Assembly: GCA_014526335.1 (NCBI GenBank)
Contig: JACTAT010000013.1
Coordinates: 6,018,182-6,082,181 of the forward strand
DNA: 64,000 bases
Direction: 5' to 3'
Source of the DNA: Chrysaora quinquecirrha
Taxonomy: Eukaryota > Cnidaria > Scyphozoa > Semaeostomeae > Pelagiidae
Shown: piece by piece, positions 45,601 through 55,567 of the stretch
Position numbering within the stretch: the stretch's first letter is position 1
Layout of the letters: each line of letters starts with the position of its first letter
Made by a program: the position numbers and the translations under genes
Notes under the pieces: model-generated
Databases searched by the model: none
Told to the model about the DNA's origin: nothing
What the model saw: only the letters and a program-made list of their open reading frames with translations

Positions 45601-48600
45601 ACAGAAATTGTGATGATCTTCCTGATATTTCAATAAGCGTACGCATGTAGTTGCTGAAAATTACATTTTTTTACTTTTTAGGTATTTCTCCTTTGATCTT
45701 GTATGCCAAGTCTGTTGCTTCAAAACCTCATGACAAGGCAGCCAAAGATGGATTTGTACATTCAATGAATGATGTAAGATATATCTGCTTTCTCTAGCCA
45801 AACGAGAGGAGATTCTGAGGCTGTATGACTTGGAGAGCTACTCAACAATTTCATTGAGCTCTGTAGATCAGTGGAATCGTCGTTGGCTCTCTGATCATGC
45901 AGTCTCGGGTTCAAATCCCATCAATTGTGGTATGCCACTTGTGAAAAAATCTTTCCTTATGTTTGTCACTCATGACATATATATATACACTTACGTTCGA
46001 TAAGTATTGCACCACCTTTCTCAAAATGGCGGCTAGCTGTGGCTCTCGGCCTAAAGCAAGCTATTTTCAAAACAACGACAACAGGGCTCAGGAGCCCCAT
46101 GACTAACGATTTTGGCGGGAAAATATTCGCCATTTTACTGGCTTTCCGTTAGAATTAAAAGTAACGAACAGTTAAAATGTTTTGACAGAGAAATTAATTC
46201 AGAAGTTGGAGCAGTGTCTTCAAAAGATTTAGGAAAAATCTCTTTCAACTGGTGTCAAATTCAATGATAAATTTATGGGTTAACTTGCAGAAATCGACTA
46301 AATTTTGTTGATATCCGAAGAAGATTTCTCTGCCCTTTCTTTTGGTAGCCAGATTTTTTCTCAAAAAGGGCTTTTTGTATTGAATTAAAACGTTTCAGGG
46401 TCTGCAATAATTCCATGTGAGCGAAATTCTGTACTGTTGTTTTAATACGAGTCTGCTTTTACCGAGAAAAAATATTATGAGAAAACGTGAAAACTTTTCC
46501 ATTCAAATTTTTGCTAGATTAACTCCCTTTTTAAATATCTGAACATTAAATTTTAGGGCCATTGCTCTAGAAACATGGAAAGAGAGTAAATTTTTTACAA
46601 CTGGGCTTCATGGCCTGTATCAAAATATCACTCACCTGAGATTTCTGTCAACTTTTAAATCTGTTCACAAAATTGAAAAGTCTTCCACACTAAACATTTT
46701 GTTATCAAAATAAAGATCAGAAAATTCTTCTTCGGATAGGAGCAGAATCTAGTCGATTTCTGCAAGTTAACCCATAAATTTATCATTGAATTTGACACCA
46801 GTTGAAAGAGATTTTTTCCTAAATCTTTTGAAGACACTGCTCCAACTTCTGAATGAATTTCTCTGTCAAAACATTTTAACTGTTCGTTACTTTTAATTCT
46901 AACGGAAAGCCAGTAAAATGGCGAATATTTTCCCGCCAAAATCGTTAGTCATGGGGCTCCTGAGCCCTGTTGTCGTTGTTTTGAAAATAGCTTGCTTTAG
47001 GCCGAGAGCCACAGCTAGCCGCCATTTTGAGAAAGGTGGTGCGATACTTATCGAACGTAAGTGTATATATATATATAGTTATGGTGCTGAGGAAGGCTCA
47101 ACATAGCCGAAACGAAACACAACAAGCCAAACGAGAGGAGAGTCTTAGACTTTATGGCTTGGAGAGTTACTCGACGATTTCATTGAGCTCTTTAGCTCAG
47201 TGGAATCATCGTTTGCTCTCTGGTCATGCAGGTTCAAATCCAATGAATTGTGGTAGGCCACTTGTGAAAAAAACTATCCTTATGTTCGCCATTCATGCCA
47301 AATATCTACTTCCTTAATATTCTTAAGAGTAAGTCGAAAGAGGCTCGGAGTAGTATTTATCAACTTTGTAAAAGCTAACCAGACCTTTCTGACACCAGCA
47401 AGTCATTTTCTGACGCTTCCATTTTGATTGGTTAATGGAAAGTTCCGTTTCTCGTTAGATCGGATGTTAAACTTCCCGTGAGTAGGGAAAGTACCGATGA
47501 ATCGATCAAAATTCAGCTTAGAAAATTCTGCAATTTTTTTTTTAACTTTTTTTTTGACCAATTTAACAAAGAAACAAAAAAAACAAAATTTATAAATATA
47601 AACAAGTCCACTAAACAGTTTAAGCCTATTGTTCGAAAATCAAGTCACAACTAGACATGCAAATGTCAATGTCTGTCTCAGATGTAAGATCGTTCCTTTT
47701 TCCAAGGGATCTTGATCCACGAATGCAGAGGTTCATGGATCTCAGCAAGGAGAAGGCGATTCTTGTCCGAATCCAATTTGAAACCATACTTTTCGGCAGC
47801 CGTCTCTTATCTGCCAGTAACTCGGCTACTCTATTGTAAAATGTTTGGCATTCTGCGCTCATTCCTCCTGATGTTGTGAATACTAGTGGCGTGAAAGACC
47901 CATGTTCAATCTGCAGAATGCGATCGTTGTATTTACGTTTTTTCTCCCGCTCGTTTCTTTCATGTGCTTTCTCTAGCGATATGGCAGAATATCGCGGAGC
48001 AAACGGGTTGAAAACCCTCACATCAAAATAAGCTCGTTGACCTCTGATCCATAAAGATGATGGTCGCTTATGTCGACCTATGATGTAATAGAGCTTGCGC
48101 CAACTAGTTGTAACTGCTACTAATGTCGAAATGTCAACAACTCAGAACATATTGGATACAACTGATCGCATCGGGGTCGCAAGAGACTTCAGGTCTACTG
48201 CAACTGATGGGCATCAGTTGTGAACTAGAACGAATCGAAGTAGAACATGTCTTACTTTCTTAATCCTCATATTACAGCTAATTAAGAAAAGGAACTGACT
48301 CCGGCTAGATGTTGGTAGTAAAATATTTGTTTCAAATCGCAATAATATAGAATAAAGTAATTACTGATGACCAAGTCAACAGATTCGTTAGCTTTAATCA
48401 CTCGCAAAAAGCGTATATTTGCTCAGTATTTTGATAAATTTACGCCCTGAAGTCCTCCTACATGAATAATATATGTCCTGAAAGATAAATATTAAGTCTT
48501 TGAAAGTTGTATTCATTTCGTTTCAATAGTTTTATTGTAATGTGCGTTATCAAATCCATAGTTTAGACTTCTCGTGGCGGATCTTAGCGGGTTGTATTTG

Positions 48601-51600
48601 TAAAATTCTAAGGAATATCAGTGTTAAAGATTTTGCATTTAAATTTAAATCATCAAAGTTAGTTCTCTGACATGCTGGACTAATTTCTGCAGTTAGCTAT
48701 GTATTTTTATTTCACTGGCGTTAAGGTTTGTCGAAGTTTGGTATTCGTTTCTAATCGTACTCCGAGAAATTTTTGAATAGACATAGACGTCCGATAGACA
48801 TCCGTATAGACATAAAATTCGTAAAGAACCAATTAAGACTTGCCGCCAAATTTGCCATTAACGAATTGTATAGACATACAATTCGTAAACGGCAAATTTG
48901 GGTCTAAAATGAATCTTCAAGCAATTGTTATATATTTTGTAGAACTAAGTACTTGTTAAGCGTTAGTTTGGCTAAGATTCTAGATAGATAGGAAAAGATT
49001 GGCAGAAACAGCAAATGTATTGATTCAATCATTCAATGAACCACCGCATAGATTTATTGGTATTTATGTCTTAAATTTTAAAGTAAGCAACTGGCTCTGA
49101 GCCTGACCTCACCATGTAACCTCATCTTGGCCTGTTGCCACGGAGTTGTGCAGTTTGAAATCCTTAGTTTTTTGTTTTTTTTTTTTATTTCAGATCAAGG
49201 ATGGAGTTGCAGACCTACGGAAGATATTCGTTCCAGATGTACCTGATATGTCAAAACTGAAGCTAGGTGAGATTCTGAGATCAGTAGACCCTCTAACCTT
49301 GTCCAAAAGATAGCTAAATAGGACCCTACTCCTCAGTCAAAAGGCCTTTTCGACGAACAGGCACGACTATCTACATTTTTCCAAATTGCTAGACAGAACT
49401 TTTCCGATACCAAATTTGTATTAAGCACCTAAAAGTTAGTCTAGGTGCACAGTTTTACCATAATGAACTACCCTACCACCAAGAAACTGGCTTATATGAA
49501 ACTGTAGCCTGTCAGATGGCACAATTTATGCCCATTTGATATATATCTATATATGTTTATAAGATACCGAGCTGCCTGGCTTTAGCTGCAATAATGAGTT
49601 TCTCTGTGGCGGGCTAATACTGCATTAGCGCTTCTTCAATTGATTTTATGAGCGTTCAAAGTTTGCGATTTTATAAGGGCTCAGACCAGTCGGGATGAAA
49701 ATTATCATCCGAAGCTACATTCACGGTCAAGGCCCTTATAGAATTTGAAAATTTAAACGCTCATTAAATCATATTAAAAGCGCAGGGACAGTGAAACATT
49801 GCACCTAGGCTAGGATAGACGCTTTATACAATTTTAGCGTCGAAGAGAACTTAATATGTTGAAATTTTATTAAATTCATTCGTGGCGGCCCTTGGTCGAA
49901 TAGGTCTAAATTCAATTCTGGTATATCTATGAAGCTAATTCATGTACAGATAGAATATGAATACAGAAACACACAAAGAAATTTGATAACGTCTTTTCGA
50001 TGTTCAGCTCAGGGTCATTAAATCGAAGCCAGCGAACTCTATTGCAAATTTTCCTCAATTGATATATTTTTTGTGCATGTCCACTGGTAAATCGCAAGCC
50101 TATTGAAACATTTTAATAATTATTCATTTTAGCTGATGCTGGTCCTGAAAGACCTCCTCCTCCTCGTCCACCACTTCCTGCTGCTGAGGTAATCGAGCCA
50201 CAGGATGCACAAGTGTTTGAAGCAGTCCTCAAAGCACCACCAGCTGATAACCGAATGGCTGTAAGTCAAATTTGATATTCCTTAAATTTAGAGAAAATAG
50301 TTCGATTTAAAGAAAGTAAAAAGATGGATAGGTTGATAAGTAAATGAGCAAGTGAATAGATAGATAAATGGATCGGCGGAACAATGAATGGGTGGATGGA
50401 TTGATGGTTGGATGGATGGATGGATGGATGGATGATTGGATGGATTGATGGATGGATGGATGGGTGGATGGATGGATCGATGGATGGATGGATGGATGGA
50501 TGGATGGATGGATGGATGGATGGATGGATGGATGGATGGATGGGATGGATGGCTGAATAGATGGATGGATGGATGGATGGATGGATGGATGGATGGATGG
50601 ATGGATGGATGGATGGATGGATGGATGGATGGATGGATGGATGGATGGGATGGATTTATGGATGGATGGATTGATGGATGGATGACCTACGTATATGAGC
50701 TTTACTTATTAATTAGATAGGTAGACGTTTCTTATGTGCAGAACCTTCCTGTAATCGTTAAGGGTAGGAAAACGGGATGAGGGCCTAAAATTTTCTTCGT
50801 TGGTTTTAACAGGTTGCAGCTCACCATTTACATTCAGAAGCAACAAAATGGGAAGAAGAAGGAAATGCAATCATAACGGCTGCTAAAAATCTTGCTTTGC
50901 TTTTTGCAAAGATGTCTAAATTTGTCAGGTTGGTCCAAGTTGAATATAAGGGCCTGTTTGTATGGGGTAGGATAGCTAAGTAAGGTGGGATAGCCAGTTG
51001 AGGTTGGATGATTTCAGCTCGAGCTGATATGTTGAATTTCAACGGGGCAAGATGACAGCCATTTGAATTCCATGGCACTACATATTCACTACGTTATTGA
51101 CTTTCACTGTTTGTTGGATTAGTGCTTGCGTATAATTAACCCATTGATTCTACCATAGTGGGCTGACGTACTAGAGTTTGTTTATATGGGAAATTTGCAG
51201 TCTTACCGAATCGGCAATGAGACCTCACCTACAATCCTTCACAAAATATATTGAGACTACAAGAAAATACGCATCATTATGCATTATTTAACCATTATAC
51301 CCTAACTGGTATAATTTTTGACCCCCTCCCCCCCCCCACAAGCAATGCTGTAGGACGAAAAAGCTCTTGGAAACAAACATGCATTAAAATTCATCACAAA
51401 CAACATTGACTGTGGGGGAAGAGGATGTGGTCTCAGTTTTTGTGAACGATTTTAGGTGGAATAGCCCAACTCTCATATGAACGCGATCGTATTATCGGAT
51501 ACAAATCATTGTTTTCGTTTCGTCTAGATCGTACGTGAGCTTACCTTGGTTGGCTACCCACGTCAGATGGCTATTCCACCTCATATGAACATTTCCTTAG

Positions 51601-52973
51601 TGACAGAGCTCGATAGCAATCAAAACATCATTTTACTTGCATGTGGCCTGTGTTAAAGTTGAAATAGATTTATCACCTTATTTTCATAAAATATCGTCTC
51701 ACTTTGTGAAAATTTCCTCCCTTTGCAACAGATGCAGCCGTTCCAAACATATACACATGAAGTACACATGTCTTTAACACAGGTTAGAGGATGGTACTGG
51801 ATTTTAATTGTCCGGATATCTCTTTTCAGTGAAGGGGAGAACCCTCCATCTAAGAAGGAACTCATTGATACAGCAAAACTGATTGCTATCAGCAGTGGAA
51901 ACGTTGTGAAACTGGCAAAAGATGTTGCTGAACGTTGTCCGGATAAGAGACTTCGACAGGTTGGTTTATTATCGTTATTACTTTCTGTTACTCTTGCAAA
52001 GATAGCTTCTTAGATTTGCAGATGCACGCTATTGAATCTATATGAACTGCTGTGGTGGTTACAAACTACTGTGGTGGGCTATTTTGCTTTATGTTGTGGG
52101 TTATTATGCTTTATTTGAAGATATTTTTGGCCTACTGTGGTGGCTAAGCACTGCCGCGCTACAGTACACGAAAAATACCACCGCAGCAAGCATAATAACC
52201 CACCACATGAAGCATAATGACCATCATAGTAGCGCTCATCCACCATAAGTATGCAAAAAATACCACCACATTAGAGCGTAAAGATTTCCTAACGCGTGGA
52301 CAATGGTGGAACACCACTACTTTCCTTAAAGAGTCAAATGTTGTGTTATCGGGTCAAGAGTTTAACCATAGAGTGCGTGTAACATTGTTGCCTGTATTGT
52401 TATTTTAGGTGCTGAATCAAACCATTGAAAGAATTCCAACTATCAGCACACAACTGAAGATTCTTGCTACTGTTAAAGCAACTATGTTTGGTGCTAAAGG
52501 TAAATAATGCTCCTTTGTACAGTATTAGAAGTTGAAATTATCTTCACTTCAAACAAAAAAATTACATGAAAAAGTTATGTGTGCAGGATAATGCAGTCCG
52601 AGAACCTGCAACTTGGGTTAATTTGATATGGGATATAGTACATTAGATTTTGACATGGGGAGAATGTTAACCCAGCATGTTTACAAATATGATATAGCTA
52701 GAGGCTGCGGCGTTTAAAACAAGTTACTGACGCAAAAATCAAATAAAGTCAAATAAACCTTAACTTCCGTAATATTCTTAGTTCTCTTATTTTATCTTCA
52801 TTACATGCATTCTGGATTTCGTATTTTTAGATGCGCAAGCTGACCAAGAGGCCACAGAAATGCTTGTTGGATGTGCAGAAAATCTCATGTCAGCTGTAAG
52901 ACAGACAGTGAAGGAAACCGAGGCTGCGTCAGTGAAAATTCGTGGGCCAAGTTGGCAGTGGAAACGCTCATAA
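33681..52973 (+). CDS. VCL: Vinculin, complete gene of 20 exons
   Basis: Starts [15 protein letters not shown], nearly the same as vertebrate vinculin. Exons: 33681-33737, 34200-34307, 34561-34732, 35529-35843, 36946-37170, 38236-38372, 38965-39157, 39948-40093, 40816-40978, 41789-41939 (frameshift inside), 42329-42506, 43464-43525, 44581-44716, 45682-45773, 49194-49266, 50133-50260, 50813-50928, 51830-51959, 52409-52499, 52831-52973 (TAA). About 938 codons. Vertebrate vinculin is about 1,066 residues with three central repeats of about 110; here I count two, as reported for nematode vinculin. Head (talin/alpha-actinin side), a proline-rich hinge (50133-50260, [11 protein letters not shown]) and an actin-binding five-helix tail are all present. 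Known role: cytoplasmic adaptor linking adhesion complexes to F-actin. The intron after 39157 uses GC instead of GT. The C-terminus ends [12 protein letters not shown], unlike the usual ending. Confidence 0.96.
33850..34170 (-). mobile_element. Penelope pLTR and 3' end fragment
   Basis: Reverse of 3480-3760: CAGAAACAGACAAAAACAAT, GGTTTGAAATGCACCAGTCAG, AATTGAAGAGTCCACGTGAG and AACTCTTTCTTTCTACACAGA. The TATA box is degraded. It lies in vinculin intron 1. Confidence 0.75.
34360..34520. mobile_element. MITE fragment, TAAACTAGGAGACA family
   Basis: GTGTCTCTCACCATAAAG, CAACTGGGAACATAAAGATGACATG and TTTAGCCAGGCCTTTTAA match the right part of 11804-12067. Vinculin intron 2. Confidence 0.5.
34985..35345 (+). 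mobile_element. SINE family 1, two tandem copies
   Basis: Copies at about 34985-35110 and 35140-35345. Both have ATTTTATTGAGCTCTTAGCT-type heads and decayed B boxes (CAGTTTCTGAATCCC, CAGGTTTAAATCC). The second keeps the GCTGAAGAAGGC-like leader as ACTGAAGAAGGCCCAACG. Confidence 0.65.
35905..36100 (+). repeat. ACTGAACATGTTCACTG repeat, copy 1
   Basis: AAACTTACTGAACATGTTCACTG, CAACATTGTTCA and GACTTGATCAGTGTTGTTTGGAGTTGTTCAGTG are shared with 42700-42860 in another vinculin intron. Probably two copies of one short element. Confidence 0.6.
36597..36815 (+). mobile_element. SINE family 1, well preserved copy
   Basis: Leader GTATGGTGCTGAAAAAGGCTG, then GAGAGCCTTTGGCTGTATGAC, A box TAGCTCAGTGG, B box GGTTCGAATCC and the tail TATTGTGGTATGCCACTTG. 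An AT-rich ATATACGTATATAACG stretch follows (36830-36910). Confidence 0.8.
37355..37480 (-). mobile_element. SINE family 2, - copy
   Basis: AGTAGGCTAACTAATCGAGAGCTC, GAGGCTCGAACCCCGACC (B box on the - strand) and CAGCTGGATTAGACC. Vinculin intron. Confidence 0.65.
37731..37990. mobile_element. MITE, TAAACTAGGAGACA family, full copy
   Basis: AAGCTGTGTCTAAACTAGGA at the left and TCCTAGTTTAACCATAGCTT at the right. The interior matches 11804-12067. Vinculin intron after exon 36946-37170. Confidence 0.75.
39158..39947 (+). other. GC-AG intron of vinculin
   Basis: The exon reads through NSVG, with codon GGT split G|GT. The only donor that keeps the conserved [17 protein letters not shown] join is G|GCAAGC. 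Human vinculin has VGQAAIRGLVAEGHRLA at the same place, which fixes the boundary. GC donors are a known minor class. Confidence 0.85.
39285..39365 (-). mobile_element. SINE family 1 tail fragment
   Basis: CATGAATGGCGAACACAAGGATAG and GAGTGGCATACCACAATTGATGGGATTTGAA are the reversed 3' tail and B-box region of the family. Inside the GC-AG intron. Confidence 0.6.
41037..41525 (+). repeat. Decayed tandem copies of a vinculin exon segment
   Basis: Copies of GTTGGTCC(A/G)TTGAATTCATTG with flanks occur near 41043-41115, 41200-41275, 41330-41400 and 41470-41530. Each is followed by a TGGTACAATAC-like piece of the intron start, so the duplicated unit (about 110-130 bases) spans the exon end, donor and first intron bases. 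Decay increases with distance from the exon. Confidence 0.8.
41043..41105 (+). CDS. Possible cassette exon of vinculin, copy of the exon 40816-40978 3' end
   Basis: 63 bases between a pyrimidine-rich acceptor (atcctcttgcag) and a GT donor (G|gtaaat) encode [22 protein letters not shown]. This is nearly the same as the last 21 codons of the preceding exon ([20 protein letters not shown]). It enters and leaves in phase 1, so inclusion would keep the vinculin frame. Whether it is used is unknown. Confidence 0.4.
41789..41939 (+). CDS. Vinculin exon with a one-base frameshift
   Basis: From the acceptor at 41788 the frame reads [12 protein letters not shown] and then hits a stop (TGA at 41851). 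One base more after AAAAG restores [19 protein letters not shown], which matches the family ([20 protein letters not shown]). Splicing instead to AG at 41825-41826 (AAAAGCAG|GTGCC) gives the right phase directly, at a cost of about 12 residues. Confidence 0.85.
42680..42860 (+). repeat. ACTGAACATGTTCACTG repeat, copy 2
   Basis: Starts with a 16-base hairpin (GTTTTGCCGGGGCTAC and its inverse) and continues with AAAACTTACTGAACATGTTC and three GTTGTTCAGTGTT units. Relative of 35905-36100. Confidence 0.6.
42925..43230 (+). repeat. ATTTATTC array
   Basis: Runs of TTTATTCATTTATTCA and TTTATTTA in the intron before exon 43464. Confidence 0.9.
44100..44215 (+). repeat. CGAATAAGC repeat fragment
   Basis: TTTTTCCTCGAATAAGCCCCC followed by TTCGAATAAGCACCCCC is a phrase I recall from short repeats in several invertebrate genomes. 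Ends not determined. Confidence 0.35.
44296..44500 (+). repeat. ATCC tetranucleotide array
   Basis: ATCC repeats with occasional AATC and CACC variants in a vinculin intron. The array at 50390-50680 in a later intron is its complement (GGAT). Confidence 0.95.
45799..45987 (+). mobile_element. SINE family 1, upstream member of an interrupted pair
   Basis: GAGAGGAGATTCTGAGGCTGTATGACTTGG, a degraded A box (TAGATCAGTGG), B box (GGGTTCAAATCCC) and tail CTTATGTTTGTCACTCATGAC, ending in a TA run. The TA run is then broken by the element at 45988. Confidence 0.75.
45988..47063. mobile_element. Long-inverted-repeat element of Tc1/mariner type
   Basis: Arms of about 340 bases (45988-46328 and 46724-47063) are close to identical in inverse. 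The ends CACTTACGTTCGATAAGTAT and ATACTTATCGAACGTAAGTG lie within TA runs, fitting a TA target. AAGTATTGCACCACC resembles Tc1-family ends (AAGTATTCACCCCC). No transposase inside, so non-autonomous. Confidence 0.75.
47079..47310 (+). mobile_element. SINE family 1, downstream member of an interrupted pair
   Basis: Full layout: TATGGTGCTGAGGAAGGCTC, ACATAGCCGAAAC, GAGAGGAGAGTCTTAGAC, A box TAGCTCAGTGG, B box GGTTCAAATCC, tail GTTCGCCATTCATGCC. It continues from the TA run at the right edge of the Tc1-like element. Confidence 0.8.
47626..48065 (-). pseudogene. Retroelement C-terminal domain fragment
   Basis: On the - strand [21 protein letters not shown] is followed by [40 protein letters not shown] and [16 protein letters not shown]. 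From memory this Cys-poor C-terminal block follows reverse transcriptase domains in retroelements of cnidarians, sponges and other invertebrates. No polymerase part is left. Vinculin intron. Confidence 0.75.
48846..48900. repeat. Perfect-looking hairpin with 25-base arms
   Basis: CAAATTTGCCATTAACGAAT with its extension TGTAT, a four-base loop AGAC, and the inverse ATACAATTCGTAAACGGCAA. Only one or two mismatches in the arms. May be a very short MITE. Confidence 0.6.
49580..49800. mobile_element. Short inverted-repeat element
   Basis: ATGAGCGTTCAAAGTTTGCG ... TTATAAGGGCTC pairs with GGCCCTTATAGAATTTGAAA ... AACGCTCATTAAATCAT. Arms are diverged, about 60-70 bases each. Intronic. Confidence 0.45.
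50390..50680 (+). repeat. GGAT tetranucleotide array
   Basis: GGAT/ATGG units with TTGAT and CGAT variants over about 290 bases in the intron after the proline-rich exon. Open frames across it are repeat artefacts. Confidence 0.95.
50947..51602. mobile_element. GGCCTGTT-type inverted-repeat element
   Basis: TAAGGGCCTGTTTGTATGGGGTAGG at the left and CTATTCCACCTCATATGAAC ... CCTTA at the right. Inner AGGTGGAATAGCCCAACTCTCATATGAAC (about 51452) suggests an internal end or a second nested copy. Vinculin intron. Confidence 0.55.
52040..52275. repeat. CCACCACAGTA fold-back repeat in a vinculin intron
   Basis: CTGCTGTGGTGGTTACAAACTACTGTGGTGG on the left and ATACCACCGCAGCAAGCATAATAACCCACCACATGAAGC on the right can pair. 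Same family as 30600-31215. Confidence 0.75.
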
Positions 52974-55480
52974 TTCACAAGATATGTACAATTTTTTTAT
53001 AAATCAATTTGCATTCTAGAAAAATCATCTTAAAGATTAATTTTGAAGATGATGAATGCTACTTTAAACTTTGAACTTTGAGGTGAAGTCATTAAGGTGA
53101 CAAAGGTGAAGGGTGAAAAGTCAAAGGTGGAAAATTCACGTGGGATGCATTAGAGACTATTAATTTTTTATTAGCAATAATTTTTTATAGGAATGATTTT
53201 CATATGATTCTGAATTGCAAAACATAATCAGTTGTCATTTCAGTTTCTTGCTTGTTAAAATTGCCACTACCATGTTCTTAGGAAAAGTGCCTTCTTGTTA
53301 CCGTTATACATATCATCTTTCAGCCTTCTTTCAACAAGCCTAATCATCTCACATCTTTCAGAGGTCGGGAAACGAGTACCCAGGGTTTCACTAGAGTATC
53401 AATCTTCGAAACCAAGCTACAGATTCACATCAGCTGTTTACGTTCCTGAAACTTCGACTTTATCAATAAACTGCTTTCTTGCTGCTTGCTTGCTCTTATT
53501 GGGCTCTTTGTAGATATATTTGGTCAACTTTCCTGTTTTGTAGAAACTAACTTGATAGCGCTGAAGATGTGTTATGGGCTTCTAAACGGATAAGCCTTTT
53601 GAATTGGCACATTTCAATCTGCATCCCTGGGTTTATATTGAGCTTTTAACAGTTGTTTCGGCCTGTTTCTGGCGTGTTTTAGTTTGGATTCACTGAGCCA
53701 TTCAAATGCGTTTTTAACTTTCTTTCAAACTGACAGAGCGAGGGGGTTTCCCTTTTTTTCAACAGGTATTTCATTTCAAGCTTTAAGCCCAGAAAGGTTG
53801 GAACCTTTTTTGTACATTCAAGATTAAACTCAGGGATGTTGATATTTCCATTGTTTCATACCTAGAAATTTCATTCCTCTGACTATATTTATTCCAGAGG
53901 CTCTCAGGGCACTGCTTATTGACTATTTTGTATGTCATGATAGAGCGATCGAAAGAGATGATCTGATCAACGTTCAGCCCATTACTGGTCCAGTGATCCT
54001 TTCGCTTAGCATTTTCAATGATTTAAAAATGTCTTTTAAGTGTGTCCCTAGATGTTCCCGCTTTTCTTCGCAATATAGATTTACCTTTCTGTTTTCTCTC
54101 TGCTCTGTTTTCTGTACAGGCTCGACGACTTAAAGCGATCTTGCTTCCTTTAACTTCTTTAACTTAACGTTCTTACAGTAGAAAACATGCCTTTGACTAT
54201 GCTTTGAGCATGACTCTAATGTGCTTGGCTGAGATATTTCCCTCATAAAACACTTCTTTAGTCCACCATTGTATAGCATGGCTATTTCAGTCGAGATTTC
54301 AATTATGTAAGAACCTGAATCAGTTTGGCTTGTTTATTGAGTCGACATAATACCTAAAAAGAGATCGACATTAGTATCTTCGATTCTTACCTTATGTCAT
54401 CTAAGCTATTTCATTATGGACAAGTCTCATTTATTAAAGACATTTTTCTGCGTCATTTTCGCATCTGAATCTCAATTGTTGCCATCCATCAACTGCTGAA
54501 GGGACATTTACATTGTCAGTGGTTCTTTTATCTTCAAAGCTTACGCCGTATGAGGCCTCGTTGGCCTGTCAGTAATATGACGGTCCAAGCCCTTTTTCTT
54601 TAGACATTACGTAAGCGAAGTCAAGCCTTTGAGTCCTCTATGATACCGGGACCTCAGAAATTGTGTTTGTGTGAGTCCTGAAGTTTTAGGATCTTTAGAT
54701 CCTAGCTGGTCGGATTTCGGTTGTGGGTGATATGATGGTAGATTAAGATAGTTACGTGACGGGCCGCCTGCCTTCCCAGGGTCTAAGCCTTGTTGCCGTG
54801 CTATTCCATTCATGTATTTGTCACTTTATAATATCATAATTCGAAAATCCTTCTCTTTGACCTACCTTCACAATAATGATCCCAAGGAAAATCTTCACAA
54901 CTTCGTCATTGTCATAGAACCGTATAAATGCGTTTCTGTGCATAAAAATGGCGGAAATCTTAAAAACAAGACACCAGATTAAGCCTCTGTTTCGAGATTG
55001 GATCTGTCCCAATGGTCCTGATAATGCGGATTAAAAAATATTTATTTGCGATTTTGTTGGGTATCAGATAAGCTTATTTTCTTGCTTTGTTTCAGACCGC
55101 TGGGAGATCCTTCTCTATTTTCCATGTCAAAGCTTTTCATGACGCTTTAATCTATTTCAGGGGGACAGAATTAAGCAATACAGGATTCCGTCGCTTGTCG
55201 ATTCATTTTGCAGAATTATTTATAACAGGAGTAACGCCGCAAACGAAAAATTTACTAGCAACTACATACTAACATCTTTTTATTATCTGTTTGTCTTCCT
55301 CGCCTTGTTTTCCTTATGGTCTTCCCGAACATTTTCGTGGCTGTTTTGTTGGTCTGGATTCAACTGAACTGATAGGTGCTTCAGTTCAGTTAATCCAAGT
55401 CGAACCCTCGTGTACAACAATGCCTTATGGTTGCCTGAAATTTTACACTCTTCGCTGCTTAGTCTTAACTTCTACTGCAT
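52974..55480 (+). other. Vinculin 3' flank, no gene recognised
   Basis: Probably starts with the vinculin 3' untranslated region. About 53580-53690 resembles a decayed Penelope pLTR (GGCACATTTCAATCTGCATCCC, GTTGTTTCGGCCTGTTTCTGGCG). The remaining open frames are short, lack splice context and match nothing I know. Confidence 0.5.
53465..53470 (+). promoter_or_regulatory. Possible poly(A) signal of vinculin
   Basis: A canonical AATAAA lies about 490 bases after the vinculin stop. Without transcript ends this is only a candidate. Confidence 0.35.
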
Positions 55481-55492
55481 ATTATATCTCAC

Positions 55493-55567
55493 TGTACTGA
55501 TGATATCTCTCCACTGTACTGATGGTATCCTTCCACTGTACTGAATATCCTCCACTGTACTGCACAT
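55493..55567 (+). repeat. Short tandem repeat, TCCACTGTACTGATG units
   Basis: Four units of (TC)CACTGTACTGATGATA with changes. A short AAGAC pentamer run follows at 55628-55662. Confidence 0.85.
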
